Positions 26,597-36,212 are shown, counted from the stretch's first letter. The stretch: DNA of 62,950 bases from Paludibacteraceae bacterium (GCA_017646805.1 JAGCLW010000038.1:1-62950); one strand, 5' to 3'. Program-made: numbers and translations. The notes: generated by a model not told the origin, from the letters alone.

Positions 26597-28471
26597 ATGG
26601 AATTTAATTACGACATCGTGGTGGTTGGAGCTGGTCATGCGGGAAATGAAGCTGCTTGTGCAGCGGCAAATTTAGGTTCAAAAACCGTGTTGATCACGAT
26701 GGACATGAACAAAATCGGGCAGATGAGTTGCAATCCTGCCATTGGTGGAATTGCGAAAGGGCAAATTGTAAGAGAAATAGATGCAATGGGCGGACAAATG
26801 GGAATTGTAACTGATATGACTGCCATACAATTTCGTCTTCTTAATAGATCAAAAGGTCCTGCTATGTGGAGTCCGCGAGCTCAAAGTGATCGGGAAGCCT
26901 TTATTCGACAATGGAAAAGAACAATTGAAAATACAGAAAATTTAGATCTTTGGCAAGATACTGTTTGCGAATTGATCGTAAAAGACAAAACTGTCTGTGG
27001 TGTAAAAACTTCACTCGGTGTAACTTTTCACGCAAAATGTGTTATTCTAACAAATGGAACTTTTCTCAATGGACTTTTGCATATCGGGAAAGTTCAAATT
27101 GCAGGAGGACGAATTTCAGAACCTGCCTCTTATGGACTAACGGAACAAATCAAAGAACTTGGATTTACAACCGATCGAATGAAAACCGGAACTCCGGTAA
27201 GAATTGACGGACGAAGTGTAGATTTTTCAAAAATGTCTAAACAAGATGGAGATAATGATTTTCATAAATTTTCTTTTTTAGACTTCAAACCTCGCCCACT
27301 CCAACAACGTAGCTGTTGGATAACTTATACCAACACGACAACGCACAATATCTTGCGTGATGGATTAGTTGATTCTCCACTTTATAACGGTCAGATAAAA
27401 AGTATCGGACCAAGATATTGTCCTAGTATAGAAACAAAAATCGTAACATTTGCAGAAAAAGAAAAACATCAACTTTTTCTTGAACCGGAAGGTGAAAATA
27501 GTCAAGAGTATTATTTAAACGGATTTTCATCTTCACTTCCTATGGATATTCAATACAATGCTCTTCGAACAATCGAAGGTTTTGAAAATGCAAAAATCTA
27601 TCGTCCGGGATATGCAATAGAATATGATTTTTTTGATCCTACACAATTAACTCACACTTTGGAAACAAAATATATCAAAAATCTATTTTTTGCCGGACAA
27701 ATAAATGGAACAACAGGATATGAAGAAGCCGGAGGTCAAGGTTTGATAGCCGGAATCAACGCTCATATCAATTGTCATGGAGGAAAAGAATTTATTCTTG
27801 CAAGAGATGAAGCATATATAGGCGTTCTTATCGATGATTTAGTAACCAAAGGCGTAGACGAACCTTATCGTATGTTTACTTCGAGAGCTGAATATAGAAT
27901 TCTGCTTCGACAAGATGATGCCGATATGCGATTGACTGAAAAAGCATATAATATTGGTTTGGCAAAACAAGATAGATTGAATCTTTTGACAGAAAAGAAA
28001 GAAAAACGCAATGAATTGATAGAATACATTCGTAATAAATCTGTCAAAATTCCGGAAGCAAATTCTATGTTGGAATCAATAGGATCTTCTCCCGTAAAAC
28101 ATGGTTGTAAAATGATTGATCTTTTGCTTCGTCCGGAAATAAACATAAATTTGCTAATCAATCATTTTGGCGAATTAAAAGAAAAAATAGATTTAATTGA
28201 CAACAGAAAAGAAGAAATTATTGAGGCTACAGAAATTCAACTTAAATACGAAGGATATATTGCAAGAGAACAACTCATAGCAAACAAATTGAAACGATTG
28301 GAAAACATAAAAATCAAAGGGAAAATAAATTATGATGAAGTTCATTCTTTATCAACCGAAGCCCGACAAAAACTAAAAAAGATTGATCCGGAAACTATCG
28401 GACAAGCAAGTAGAATTTCCGGAATCAGTCCAAGTGATATAAACATTCTTTTAATAATGATTGGAAGATAA
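26597..28471 (+). CDS. mnmG: tRNA uridine-5-carboxymethylaminomethyl modification enzyme MnmG (GidA)
   Basis: FAD-dependent partner of MnmE that adds the aminomethyl or carboxymethylaminomethyl group to U34 of tRNAs reading split codon boxes. The 624-residue protein begins with the FAD loop VVGAGHAGNEAACAAANLG (about residues 9-27). It then shows CNPAIGGIAKGQIVREIDAMGG, the TGTFLNG-like TNGTFLNGLLHIG, and GLIAGINAH before the helical C-terminal domain ending ISPSDINILLI. Length is standard. It is bracketed by two parS-like sites, which fits the known habit of mnmG to lie near replication origins. Confidence 0.96.
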   Translation: MEFNYDIVVVGAGHAGNEAACAAANLGSKTVLITMDMNKIGQMSCNPAIGGIAKGQIVREIDAMGGQMGIVTDMTAIQFRLLNRSKGPAMWSPRAQSDREAFIRQWKRTIENTENLDLWQDTVCELIVKDKTVCGVKTSLGVTFHAKCVILTNGTFLNGLLHIGKVQIAGGRISEPASYGLTEQIKELGFTTDRMKTGTPVRIDGRSVDFSKMSKQDGDNDFHKFSFLDFKPRPLQQRSCWITYTNTTTHNILRDGLVDSPLYNGQIKSIGPRYCPSIETKIVTFAEKEKHQLFLEPEGENSQEYYLNGFSSSLPMDIQYNALRTIEGFENAKIYRPGYAIEYDFFDPTQLTHTLETKYIKNLFFAGQINGTTGYEEAGGQGLIAGINAHINCHGGKEFILARDEAYIGVLIDDLVTKGVDEPYRMFTSRAEYRILLRQDDADMRLTEKAYNIGLAKQDRLNLLTEKKEKRNELIEYIRNKSVKIPEANSMLESIGSSPVKHGCKMIDLLLRPEININLLINHFGELKEKIDLIDNRKEEIIEATEIQLKYEGYIAREQLIANKLKRLENIKIKGKINYDEVHSLSTEARQKLKKIDPETIGQASRISGISPSDINILLIMIGR

Positions 28472-28480
28472 AAACAATAA

Positions 28481-30343
28481 ATGTTCCACGTGGAACATTT
28501 ATTGTTTTTTTTCAAAAAAATTTTTTTTCTTATCGAAACAAATATTAAAAATATAATTAATAGTTTGCCGGAAAAACCGGGAATTTATCAGTATTTTAAT
28601 ATTGATAACGAAATTATTTATATAGGAAAAGCGAAAAATTTAAAGAGAAGAGTTTCCAGTTATTTTAACAAAGATTTATCTCATTCAAGAAAGACGCAAA
28701 TTCTCGTAAATCAAATTAGAAACATCAAATTTATAATCGTAGATTCAGAAGAAGATGCTTTATTGTTGGAAAATAATTTGATTAAACGATACAAACCAAA
28801 ATACAATATTTTATTAAAAGACGACAAAACTTATCCAAGTATTTGTATTACAAAAGAAGAATATCCACGTATTTTTAAAACAAGAGAAATAAATAAAAAA
28901 GGAGGCGAATATTTTGGACCATATTCTTCGGTTTATGTAGCAAATTCTTTCATCAAAATATTGCAAGAACTCTACCCTATTCGTTCGTGCAATTTATCGC
29001 TCAACAAAAATGATATTACAAAAGGGAAATATAAATGTTGTTTGGATTATCATATAAAAAAATGTAAAGCTCCATGCGAAGGAAAACAATCGTATGAAGA
29101 ATATAACGAAATGATTGGTATCGTAAAAGAACTACTAAAAGGAAATGTTCATTCCATTTCGGAAAAAATGATGAATGAAATGAAAAAATTATCCGAAGAA
29201 TTTCGATTTGAAGAAGCTGAAGAAATAAAAAAGAAATTTAATATCGTAGAAAAATACAAAGCAAAATCAATCGTCGTATCACAAATCAATCATAATATTG
29301 ACGTTTTCGGATATGAAGAAAACGAAAAAGAAGCATACATAAACATACTTAGAGTCGTAAAAGGATCAATCGTTCAAGGATTAACTATTAGTTACAAAAA
29401 AAAGTTAGATGAAAGCAAAGAAGAAATTTTAGGAATTGGAATTGCTGAATTAAGAGAAAGATTGGAAAGTAAATCGCCCGAAATTTTAGTTCCTTTTTTA
29501 CCTAATGTAGAATTAAAAACTGCCGAAATAATCATACCTCAAAGAGGAGAAAAAAAACACTTATTAGATTTGTCTGTTCAAAATGCAAAACAATATAAAC
29601 TAAATAAACAAAGACAAGAAGAAAAACTAAATCCGGATCAAAAAGCAATCAAACTTCTAACTCAATTACAAAAAAAATTAGGATTAAAAAATATTCCTAT
29701 ACACATAGAATGTTTTGATAATTCAAATATTCAAGGAAGCGATGCTATTGGAGCATGCGTCGTATTTAAAAAAGCAAAAGCTTGCAAAAAAGAATACAGA
29801 ACTTACAACATAAAAAATACAGAAGGAAATGATGATTATGGTTCGATGAAAGAAGTTGTAAGAAGAAGATACGAACGACTTTTAAAAGAATCTGCTCCCC
29901 TACCCGATCTTATTATTGCCGACGGAGGTAAAGGTCAAATGGAAGTTATCAGACAAATAATTGAAGACGAACTTCATTTATCCATACCAATTGCCGGATT
30001 AGCAAAAAATTCGTTACACAAAACAAACGAACTTCTATTTGGATTTCCACCTGCTCATATAGAAATAAAACGAACAGAAGAATTGTTTCGTTTTTTAGCT
30101 CACATTCAAGATGAAGTTCATCGATTTGCAATCACAACTCACAGAAAAAAAAGAAGTAAAAATCAAACCACATCAGAATTAGACAAAATAAAAGGAATTG
30201 GAGAAAAAACAAAAAAATTGCTTTTAAACGAATTTAAAAGTATTAAACGAATCAAAAATACAGACAAAAAAAATTTAGAAAAAATTATCGGAAATAACAG
30301 AGCATCAGTTATTTATGATTATTTTCATAAAGAAAATTTGTAA
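28481..30343 (+). CDS. uvrC: Excinuclease ABC subunit C
   Basis: Dual nuclease of nucleotide excision repair. The GIY-YIG domain lies at the N-terminus (LPEKPGIYQYF, then IIYIGKAKNLKRRVSSYF). A UVR motif (MKKLSEEFRFEEAEEIKKKF) is in the middle. The C-terminal RNase H-like endonuclease shows IECFDNSNIQGSDAIGACVVF and LPDLIIADGGKGQM, and an HhH end carries KIKGIGEKTKKLLL. The first ATG (28481) is the T-flanking base of a parS-like palindrome, which encodes MFHVEH. A TTG at 28502, just past the palindrome, or a later non-ATG start may be the real one, because family members start shortly before LPEKPG. Confidence 0.93.
   Translation: MFHVEHLLFFFKKIFFLIETNIKNIINSLPEKPGIYQYFNIDNEIIYIGKAKNLKRRVSSYFNKDLSHSRKTQILVNQIRNIKFIIVDSEEDALLLENNLIKRYKPKYNILLKDDKTYPSICITKEEYPRIFKTREINKKGGEYFGPYSSVYVANSFIKILQELYPIRSCNLSLNKNDITKGKYKCCLDYHIKKCKAPCEGKQSYEEYNEMIGIVKELLKGNVHSISEKMMNEMKKLSEEFRFEEAEEIKKKFNIVEKYKAKSIVVSQINHNIDVFGYEENEKEAYINILRVVKGSIVQGLTISYKKKLDESKEEILGIGIAELRERLESKSPEILVPFLPNVELKTAEIIIPQRGEKKHLLDLSVQNAKQYKLNKQRQEEKLNPDQKAIKLLTQLQKKLGLKNIPIHIECFDNSNIQGSDAIGACVVFKKAKACKKEYRTYNIKNTEGNDDYGSMKEVVRRRYERLLKESAPLPDLIIADGGKGQMEVIRQIIEDELHLSIPIAGLAKNSLHKTNELLFGFPPAHIEIKRTEELFRFLAHIQDEVHRFAITTHRKKRSKNQTTSELDKIKGIGEKTKKLLLNEFKSIKRIKNTDKKNLEKIIGNNRASVIYDYFHKENL
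28482..28497. other. parS-like site overlapping the predicted uvrC start
   Basis: TGTTCCACGTGGAACA, a perfect 16-bp palindrome close to known parS sequences (Pseudomonas sites read TGTTCCACGTGGAACC). It lies 2.04 kb from the site at 26438, on the other side of mnmG. Confidence 0.75.
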
Positions 30344-30434
30344 TTTTTTTGTAATAAAAAATCTGTATTTTATTATTTGATAAGAAAAAATATGAATAAT
30401 AAGAATAATTATTGTTAACTTTTAATAAAATTCT

Positions 30435-30890
30435 ATGAGAGTTATTGTTCAGAGAGTAATTGAATCAAAAGTTGTTGTGGACGAAAAAATTGTTTCAGAA
30501 ATAAAAAACGGACTTTTATTGTTGGTTGGAATTGAATACGAAGATACAAAAGATGATATAGAATATCTCACAAATAAAATTTCTCAACTCAGAATTTTTG
30601 ATGATGAAAATGGAATAATGAATAAATCAATTATTGAAACAAATGGAGAAATTTTGTCCGTAAGTCAATTTACACTTTTTGCATCAACAAAAAAAGGAAA
30701 CAGACCTTCGTATATTAGAGCGGCAAAAGGTGATTTTTCAGAACCAATGTATCATATATTTTGCTTTACCCTTTCAGAAAAAATAAAAAAAGAAGTAAAA
30801 AAAGGAATTTTTGGAGCAGATATGAAAATACATTTAATAAATGATGGTCCTGTAACAATTATAATAGATTCTAAAAATAAAGAATATTAA
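30435..30890 (+). CDS. dtd: D-aminoacyl-tRNA deacylase
   Basis: Removes D-amino acids (and glycine mischarged on tRNA-Ala) from tRNA. The 151-residue protein has the DTD motifs: MRVIVQRVIESKV at the start, LSVSQFTLFASTKKGNRPSY (with the SQFTL motif, around residues 77-96), and the terminal NDGPVTIIID carrying the cross-subunit Gly-Pro-type motif (here GPVT). It lies in a compact plus-strand series after uvrC. Confidence 0.95.
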   Translation: MRVIVQRVIESKVVVDEKIVSEIKNGLLLLVGIEYEDTKDDIEYLTNKISQLRIFDDENGIMNKSIIETNGEILSVSQFTLFASTKKGNRPSYIRAAKGDFSEPMYHIFCFTLSEKIKKEVKKGIFGADMKIHLINDGPVTIIIDSKNKEY

Positions 30891-30903
30891 AAAAAACATA
30901 ATT

Positions 30904-31656
30904 ATGAACGAAAATAATAAAGATATTTTAATAAAATGTTTTCATGCAATTGAAGCAACTTCTTTAAATCATACTGATAATGAAAATGTTATTAAAAATT
31001 TTGTTGATAAAATAAATGATTTAAATCAATTTCATCATATTTCCGGAATTTGCGTTTATCCAAATATGGTAAAAATCGTGAAAGAAAATATTGATTCTTC
31101 CATCAAAATTGTTGCCGTAGCAGGAGGATTTCCAAGTTCTCAAACATTTTTGGATATAAAAATGAAAGAAGTAGAACTTTGTATAGAAAACGGAGCAAAT
31201 GAAATAGATATTGTTTTATCAGTCGGAAAATATCTAAATCAAGAATATGAATTTGTAAAAAATGAAATTCAACAAATAAAAAAAATTTGCAAAAATATTA
31301 CGTTAAAAGTTATTATTGAAAGCGGAACTTTGCAAAATGAAAAAGATATTTACAATGCAAGTATGCTTGCAATGCAGGCAGGAGCGGATTTTATAAAAAC
31401 TTCAACAGGAAAAACTTCTCCTGCGGCCACACCTGCAGCCGCAAAAATAATGTGTAAAGCAATCAAAGATTTTTACGAACAAACAAATAAAATGATTGGA
31501 TTCAAAGCTGCCGGAGGAATTGTCAATAAAGAAGATGCTCTTTGTTATTTTTCAATTGTAAATGAAATATTAGGAGAAAAATGGATAAAAAATGAATTAT
31601 TTAGAATTGGTGCAAGTAGATTGATAGATAATTTATGGAATGAAATAAAATGTTGA
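30904..31656 (+). CDS. deoC: Deoxyribose-phosphate aldolase
   Basis: Class I aldolase that splits 2-deoxyribose 5-phosphate into acetaldehyde and glyceraldehyde 3-phosphate. The 250-residue protein contains VAGGFPSSQTFLDIKMKE, NGANEIDIVLSVG, the Schiff-base lysine region ADFIKTSTGKTSPAATP, and IGFKAAGGI with the second active-site lysine. Length is normal. It follows dtd by 13 bases. Its last codons overlap a DnaA-box-like TGTTGATAA (31651-31659). Confidence 0.95.
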   Translation: MNENNKDILIKCFHAIEATSLNHTDNENVIKNFVDKINDLNQFHHISGICVYPNMVKIVKENIDSSIKIVAVAGGFPSSQTFLDIKMKEVELCIENGANEIDIVLSVGKYLNQEYEFVKNEIQQIKKICKNITLKVIIESGTLQNEKDIYNASMLAMQAGADFIKTSTGKTSPAATPAAAKIMCKAIKDFYEQTNKMIGFKAAGGIVNKEDALCYFSIVNEILGEKWIKNELFRIGASRLIDNLWNEIKC

Positions 31657-32042
31657 TAAAGTTGTTAATTAGCGTGAATAACTTTTATTAAAAATTGATA
31701 AAAAAATTTGCATATAAAAAATCAAGAAAAGTATATTTAAATAAATTTTAATATCAAATTTTCATTCGTTTTTTTTCAAAAAAAATATAGAAAAGATACA
31801 AACATAAAAATATCTCATTTTCATTTTTTTTTATCATTAAAATATACATTCAACAATATTTTTATATTTTTTATAAATAATTAAAAATTAAATAAATACA
31901 TATTTTTTTATTGTTCATAAATCAATATCAAATCTTGAAAAAAAACAAAAACAAATAATTCACTATTTTTTTATCAATACAATAAACAACTACTATTCTT
32001 TTTAAGTTTATAAATAAATTTTTAATTAAATATCTTAATAAA
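31657..32042 (+). other. Very AT-rich 386-bp gap, possible origin or long leader
   Basis: No coding sequence or tRNA is seen. By eye the segment is above 85% A+T, with long A and T runs, more extreme than other gaps here. DnaA-box-like words occur: TGTTGATAA at its left edge (31651-31659), TTATCAATA at 31971-31979 and TTATCATTA at 31831-31839, each with mismatches to TTATCCACA. It could be an unwinding element, or simply a promoter and leader for nadA. No hairpin terminator is evident. Confidence 0.5.
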
Positions 32043-33026
32043 ATGAAAGTAAAAGAAAATTGGTTAAAAAAAGGTTTTGTTGATGAACCAATCGAAAATA
32101 ATATAGATTTAAAAATTGCTATTAAAAATCTTTGTAAAGAAAAAAATGCGATCATTATGGCTCATTATTATCAAAACAAAGATGTACAAGAAATAGCCGA
32201 TTATATTGGTGATAGTTTGGCTTTGGCTCAATGGGCAAAAAATACGGACGCTGATATAATTGTTGTTTGCGGTGTTAATTTTATGGGAGAAACTGCTAAA
32301 ATTCTTTCTCCCGAAAAAACAGTTTTAATTCCTGATCTAAACGCCGGTTGTTCTTTAGCTGATAGTTGCAAAGCAGAAGATCTACTAAAATTAAAAAATC
32401 AATTTCCTAATCATAAAGTTATTTCTTATGTCAATACAACAGCAGAAGTAAAAGCTTTGACTGATATATGTGTAACTTCTACAAATGCCAAAAAAATTAT
32501 TTCGCAATTACCTAAAAATGAAAAAATTATTTTTGGTCCGGATAAAAATTTAGGCGGATATATCAATAAAACTGTTGGAGTTGATATGAAATTATGGGAC
32601 GGAGCATGTCATGTTCATGAACAATTTCAACTATCTGAAATTTTAGAAATGAAGAAAAAATATCCTAATGCTAAAATTTTAACTCATCCCGAATGCAAAG
32701 ATGAAATTATTGCCATTTCTGATGTAGTAGGTAGTACGCAAGCTTTAATTAATTATTCTGTTGAAAATGATTACAACGAATTTATCGTAGTGACAGAAAG
32801 TGGAGTCATTCATGAAATGAAACGACTTAATCCTACCAAAATATTCATTCCAATACAAATTCAAGAAGATGGAATAAAAAAATGTAATGAATGTAAATAT
32901 ATGAGATTGAATACTTTAGAAAAAATTTATAACTGCTTAAAATACAATTATCCAATAATTGAGATTGAAGAAGAAATAAGAAAAAAAGCCGAAAAATCAA
33001 TTATCGAAATGCTAAAATTATCCTAA
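32043..33026 (+). CDS. nadA: Quinolinate synthase
   Basis: [4Fe-4S] enzyme that condenses iminoaspartate with dihydroxyacetone phosphate to make quinolinate, the NAD precursor. The 327-residue protein has IMAHYYQNKDVQEIADYIGDSLALAQ at the start, NFMGETAKIL, the cysteine-bearing AGCSLADSC, HPECKDE, and the C-terminal CNECKYM that provides cluster ligands. The usual partners nadB and nadC are not adjacent. It follows a long AT-rich gap, so it probably has its own promoter. Confidence 0.95.
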   Translation: MKVKENWLKKGFVDEPIENNIDLKIAIKNLCKEKNAIIMAHYYQNKDVQEIADYIGDSLALAQWAKNTDADIIVVCGVNFMGETAKILSPEKTVLIPDLNAGCSLADSCKAEDLLKLKNQFPNHKVISYVNTTAEVKALTDICVTSTNAKKIISQLPKNEKIIFGPDKNLGGYINKTVGVDMKLWDGACHVHEQFQLSEILEMKKKYPNAKILTHPECKDEIIAISDVVGSTQALINYSVENDYNEFIVVTESGVIHEMKRLNPTKIFIPIQIQEDGIKKCNECKYMRLNTLEKIYNCLKYNYPIIEIEEEIRKKAEKSIIEMLKLS

Positions 33027-33052
33027 GAAATTATAGAATTAAAAAAAAGTTG

Positions 33053-33060
33053 TATTTTTG
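33053..33060 (+). promoter_or_regulatory. Bacteroidota -7 box for the Lrp-type regulator
   Basis: TATTTTTG, 38 bases before the chosen ATG at 33099. It overlaps an in-frame GTG at 33060, which rules against that GTG as the start. Confidence 0.55.
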
Positions 33061-33098
33061 TGCCTTGTTATAAAGGCAATTCTAAAGCATTTTTATTT

Positions 33099-33554
33099 AT
33101 GGAAAAAATTGATGAATTAGACAAAAAAATATTAAATATAATAAGAGAAAATGCAAGAATGCCTATTCAAGAAGTAGCAGATGCATGCAAAGTATCGCGT
33201 CCGGCAGTACATCAACGAATGCAACGAATGCAAGAAGTTGGAATTATTACCGGATCAAGTTACGAAATAAATCCGAAAGCATTAGGCTATAATATAAGTA
33301 CTTATATAGGAATAAAATTAGAAAAAGGTTCGTTGTACAAACAAGTCGTTCCACAACTTAAAGAAATTCCTGAAATAGTTGAATGTCATTTTACATTAGG
33401 TCCATATACCATTTTAATAAAATTATATGCTAAAAATGATGAACATTTAATGGAATTATTGAATAAAAAAATACAAGAAATAGATGGAGTAACAAGTACA
33501 GAAACATTGATGAGTTTGGAACAAAGTATAAAAAGAGATTTAGAAATCAAATAA
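33099..33554 (+). CDS. Lrp/AsnC family transcription regulator
   Basis: The 151-residue protein has an N-terminal winged helix-turn-helix (DELDKKILNIIRENARMPIQEVADACKVSRPAVHQRMQRM) and a C-terminal RAM ligand-binding domain (VVPQLKEIPEIVECHFTLGPYTILIKLYAKN). This is the layout of feast/famine regulators that sense amino acids. The ATG at 33099 is preferred over an upstream GTG that lies inside the -7 box. Neighbours (nadA, trpS) do not reveal the regulon. The effector is unknown. Confidence 0.9.
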   Translation: MEKIDELDKKILNIIRENARMPIQEVADACKVSRPAVHQRMQRMQEVGIITGSSYEINPKALGYNISTYIGIKLEKGSLYKQVVPQLKEIPEIVECHFTLGPYTILIKLYAKNDEHLMELLNKKIQEIDGVTSTETLMSLEQSIKRDLEIK

Positions 33555-33558
33555 AAAA

Positions 33559-34557
33559 ATGGAAACAGTATTAAGCGGAATACGTCCAACAGGAAATTTA
33601 CATTTAGGAAATTATTTTGGTGCATTAAAAAATTTCATTAAAATGCAAAATGAATATAATTGCTATTTTTTTATAGCTGATTATCATTCACTTACAACAC
33701 ATCCTAATCCTGAAAATTTACAAAATAACGTAAGACAAATTTTAATAGAATACCTCGCCGCAGGATTAGATCCTGAAAAATGTACTTTATACATACAAAG
33801 TGACGTTCCGGAAGTAATCGAACTTTATCTATTTTTAAATATGAATGCTTACATCGGTGAATTAGAACGCTGTGCTTCATTTAAAGATAAAATTCGTAAA
33901 AATCCACAAAATATAAACGCAGGATTGCTTACATATCCTACTCTCATGGCTGCAGATATTTTGCTTCATAAAGCCACAAAAGTACCGGTTGGAAAAGATC
34001 AAGAACAACATCTTGAAATGACACGTACTTTTGCCAATCGTTTCAATCGTATTTATGGAGTAGACTATTTCGTTGAACCACAAGCATTTAATTTTGGAGA
34101 AAATCTTGTAAAAATTCCTGGTTTGAATGGTAGTGGAAAAATGGGAAAATCAGAAGGTGAAGGAAATGCTATTTATCTTGCTGATAAACCGGATATGATT
34201 CGTAAGAAGGTGATGAAAGCAGTAACTGATAGCGGACCAACAATTGAAAATCAAGAAAAACCGGAAGTAATCAAAAATCTTTTTCAATTGATGAGTGTAG
34301 TGTCAACACCGGATACAGTACAATATTTCGACGAACAATATAATAAATGTGCCATTCGATATGGTGACATGAAAAAACAATTAGCTGAAGATATGATCAA
34401 ATTTGTTTCGCCATTCACCGAACGAATAGAAGAATTGAAAGCTGATAACGAATATTTAGAAAAAGTCGTCAAAATTGGAGCCGAAAAAGCTCGAGAAAGT
34501 GCACGAAAAACAATTAAAGAAGTGCGTGAAATTATAGGATTTAAATCTTCTTTGTAA
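33559..34557 (+). CDS. trpS: Tryptophanyl-tRNA synthetase
   Basis: Class Ic synthetase charging tRNA-Trp. The 332-residue protein has the HIGH-equivalent [12 protein letters not shown] (about residues 12-23) and the KMSKS-equivalent KMGKS in [18 protein letters not shown]. Length is normal for the bacterial enzyme. It begins 4 bases after the Lrp gene and is followed by gpmI after 20 bases, so the three likely share a transcript. Confidence 0.95.
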   Translation: METVLSGIRPTGNLHLGNYFGALKNFIKMQNEYNCYFFIADYHSLTTHPNPENLQNNVRQILIEYLAAGLDPEKCTLYIQSDVPEVIELYLFLNMNAYIGELERCASFKDKIRKNPQNINAGLLTYPTLMAADILLHKATKVPVGKDQEQHLEMTRTFANRFNRIYGVDYFVEPQAFNFGENLVKIPGLNGSGKMGKSEGEGNAIYLADKPDMIRKKVMKAVTDSGPTIENQEKPEVIKNLFQLMSVVSTPDTVQYFDEQYNKCAIRYGDMKKQLAEDMIKFVSPFTERIEELKADNEYLEKVVKIGAEKARESARKTIKEVREIIGFKSSL

Positions 34558-34577
34558 AAAATTTAATTATAAAAAAA

Positions 34578-36107
34578 ATGTCAAAAAAAGCATTATTGAT
34601 TATATGTGACGGTTGGGGATTTGGTAACAAAACAAAATCTGATGCAATATCTTCAACTTCAACTCCTTATTGGGATTATTTATTAAAAAATTATCCTTAT
34701 TCACAACTACAAGCATCGGGAGAAAATGTTGGTCTTCCTGATGGTCAAATGGGTAATTCTGAAGTTGGACATTTAAACATTGGTGCAGGGCGAGTTTTAT
34801 ATCAAGATTTGGTAAAAATAAATAAAGCCTGTGCTGATAATAGTATTTTAGAAAATAAAAACATCAAAAAAGCATTTTCTTACGCAAAAGAAAATAATAA
34901 AAGCATACATTTTTTAGGATTAGTTTCTGATGGAGGAGTGCATAGTTCGCTTGATCATTTATTAAAATTAACCGAAATAGCACAAGTCTATGGTATAGAA
35001 AAAGCTTACGTTCATGCATTTATGGACGGTCGTGATACAGATCCAAAAAGTGGTAAAGGATTTATAGAACTTCTTGAAAATCAACTTGCTAAAACAGGAG
35101 GTCAACTTGCCACAATGATCGGTCGTTACTACGCAATGGACAGAGATAAACGTTGGGAACGAATAAAAGAATCGTACGATTTGATGGTAAATGCAGTCGG
35201 TAAAAAAACAACAAATATGGTTCAAGCAATTGAAGAATCTTATTCGGAAGGTTTGACCGACGAATTTATCAAACCGGTTCTTAAAGTTGATGATCAAGGA
35301 AATGCAATAGGTCAAATAAAAGATGGAGATGTAGTTTTATTTTTTAATTACAGAAATGACCGGGCAAAAGAATTATCAATTGTTTTGTCACAAGAAAATA
35401 TGGAAGAATACGGAATGCACATCATTCCTAATATTCAATATTTTACAATGACTCCTTATGATCCTAATTATAAAAATGTACATGTTCTTTTTGATAAAGA
35501 AAATGTAAAAAATACGTTGGGAGAATATTTATCGTCTATAGGAAAATCTCAACATCATATTGCAGAAACCGAAAAATACGCTCATGTTACATTTTTCTTC
35601 AATGGTGGTCAAGAGGCTCCATTTGTTGGCGAAGAACGTATTTTGATTCCTTCTCCAAAAGTGGCAACGTATGATTTGAAACCTGAAATGAGTGCTTTTG
35701 AGGTAAAAGATGCTTTGATTGCCGAAATAAACAAACAAAAATTTGATTTTATTGTAGTCAATTATGCAAATGGAGATATGGTTGGTCATACAGGAGTGTA
35801 TGAAGCAATTGAAAAAGCAGTCGTTACGGTAGATGCATGCTTGGAAGCAACCATAGAATCAGCCAAAAAAAATGGATATGAAGTTGTTGTGATTGCAGAT
35901 CATGGAAATTGTGATAATGCAATTAATGCCGATGGTTCTCCCAATACGGCTCATTCGCTCAATCCTGTTCCGTTTGTATATATTAGTGAAAATAAAACGG
36001 CAAAGGTCAAAGATGGAGTTTTAGCAGATGTTGCTCCTTCTTTGTTGGCAATAATGGGAATAGAGAAACCGATGGAAATGACGGGTATGAATTTGATAGA
36101 AAAATAA
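34578..36107 (+). CDS. gpmI: 2,3-bisphosphoglycerate-independent phosphoglycerate mutase
   Basis: Manganese-dependent glycolytic enzyme interconverting 3- and 2-phosphoglycerate. The 509-residue protein belongs to the alkaline phosphatase fold. It shows DGWGFG at the N-terminus, the catalytic serine segment [17 protein letters not shown] (about residues 57-73), [11 protein letters not shown], and C-terminal metal ligands in [20 protein letters not shown] and [10 protein letters not shown]. Length and motifs are standard. A hairpin follows the gene. Confidence 0.96.
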   Translation: MSKKALLIICDGWGFGNKTKSDAISSTSTPYWDYLLKNYPYSQLQASGENVGLPDGQMGNSEVGHLNIGAGRVLYQDLVKINKACADNSILENKNIKKAFSYAKENNKSIHFLGLVSDGGVHSSLDHLLKLTEIAQVYGIEKAYVHAFMDGRDTDPKSGKGFIELLENQLAKTGGQLATMIGRYYAMDRDKRWERIKESYDLMVNAVGKKTTNMVQAIEESYSEGLTDEFIKPVLKVDDQGNAIGQIKDGDVVLFFNYRNDRAKELSIVLSQENMEEYGMHIIPNIQYFTMTPYDPNYKNVHVLFDKENVKNTLGEYLSSIGKSQHHIAETEKYAHVTFFFNGGQEAPFVGEERILIPSPKVATYDLKPEMSAFEVKDALIAEINKQKFDFIVVNYANGDMVGHTGVYEAIEKAVVTVDACLEATIESAKKNGYEVVVIADHGNCDNAINADGSPNTAHSLNPVPFVYISENKTAKVKDGVLADVAPSLLAIMGIEKPMEMTGMNLIEK

Positions 36108-36122
36108 TAAATTTATAGATTC

Positions 36123-36159
36123 AGTTTGAGACGAAAACATGTTTTTTCGTCTCAAACTA
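36123..36159 (+). terminator. Hairpin after gpmI, probable terminator
   Basis: Perfect 15-bp stem AGTTTGAGACGAAAA / TTTTCGTCTCAAACT (36123-36137 with 36145-36159) with a 7-nt loop. The tail ATTTTAAA is only weakly T-rich. Confidence 0.7.
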
Positions 36160-36212
36160 TTTTAAAAAATAACATACTATTTGTTTAATTTATAGAAAAT
36201 CTTTTAATCATA

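Noticed and set aside
28472..28500. Palindrome before uvrC as a transcription terminator of mnmG
   Set aside because: The stem has no loop or T-tract suited to a terminator, and it matches parS better; the second similar site upstream of mnmG cannot be a terminator.
31928..32155. 75-codon minus-strand frame in the AT-rich gap
   Set aside because: It overlaps nadA antisense and is a low-complexity Phe/Leu/Ile-rich product of AT-rich DNA.
33060..33098. Longer N-terminus of the Lrp regulator from a GTG
   Set aside because: The GTG overlaps the -7 promoter box, and the extension has no family similarity.
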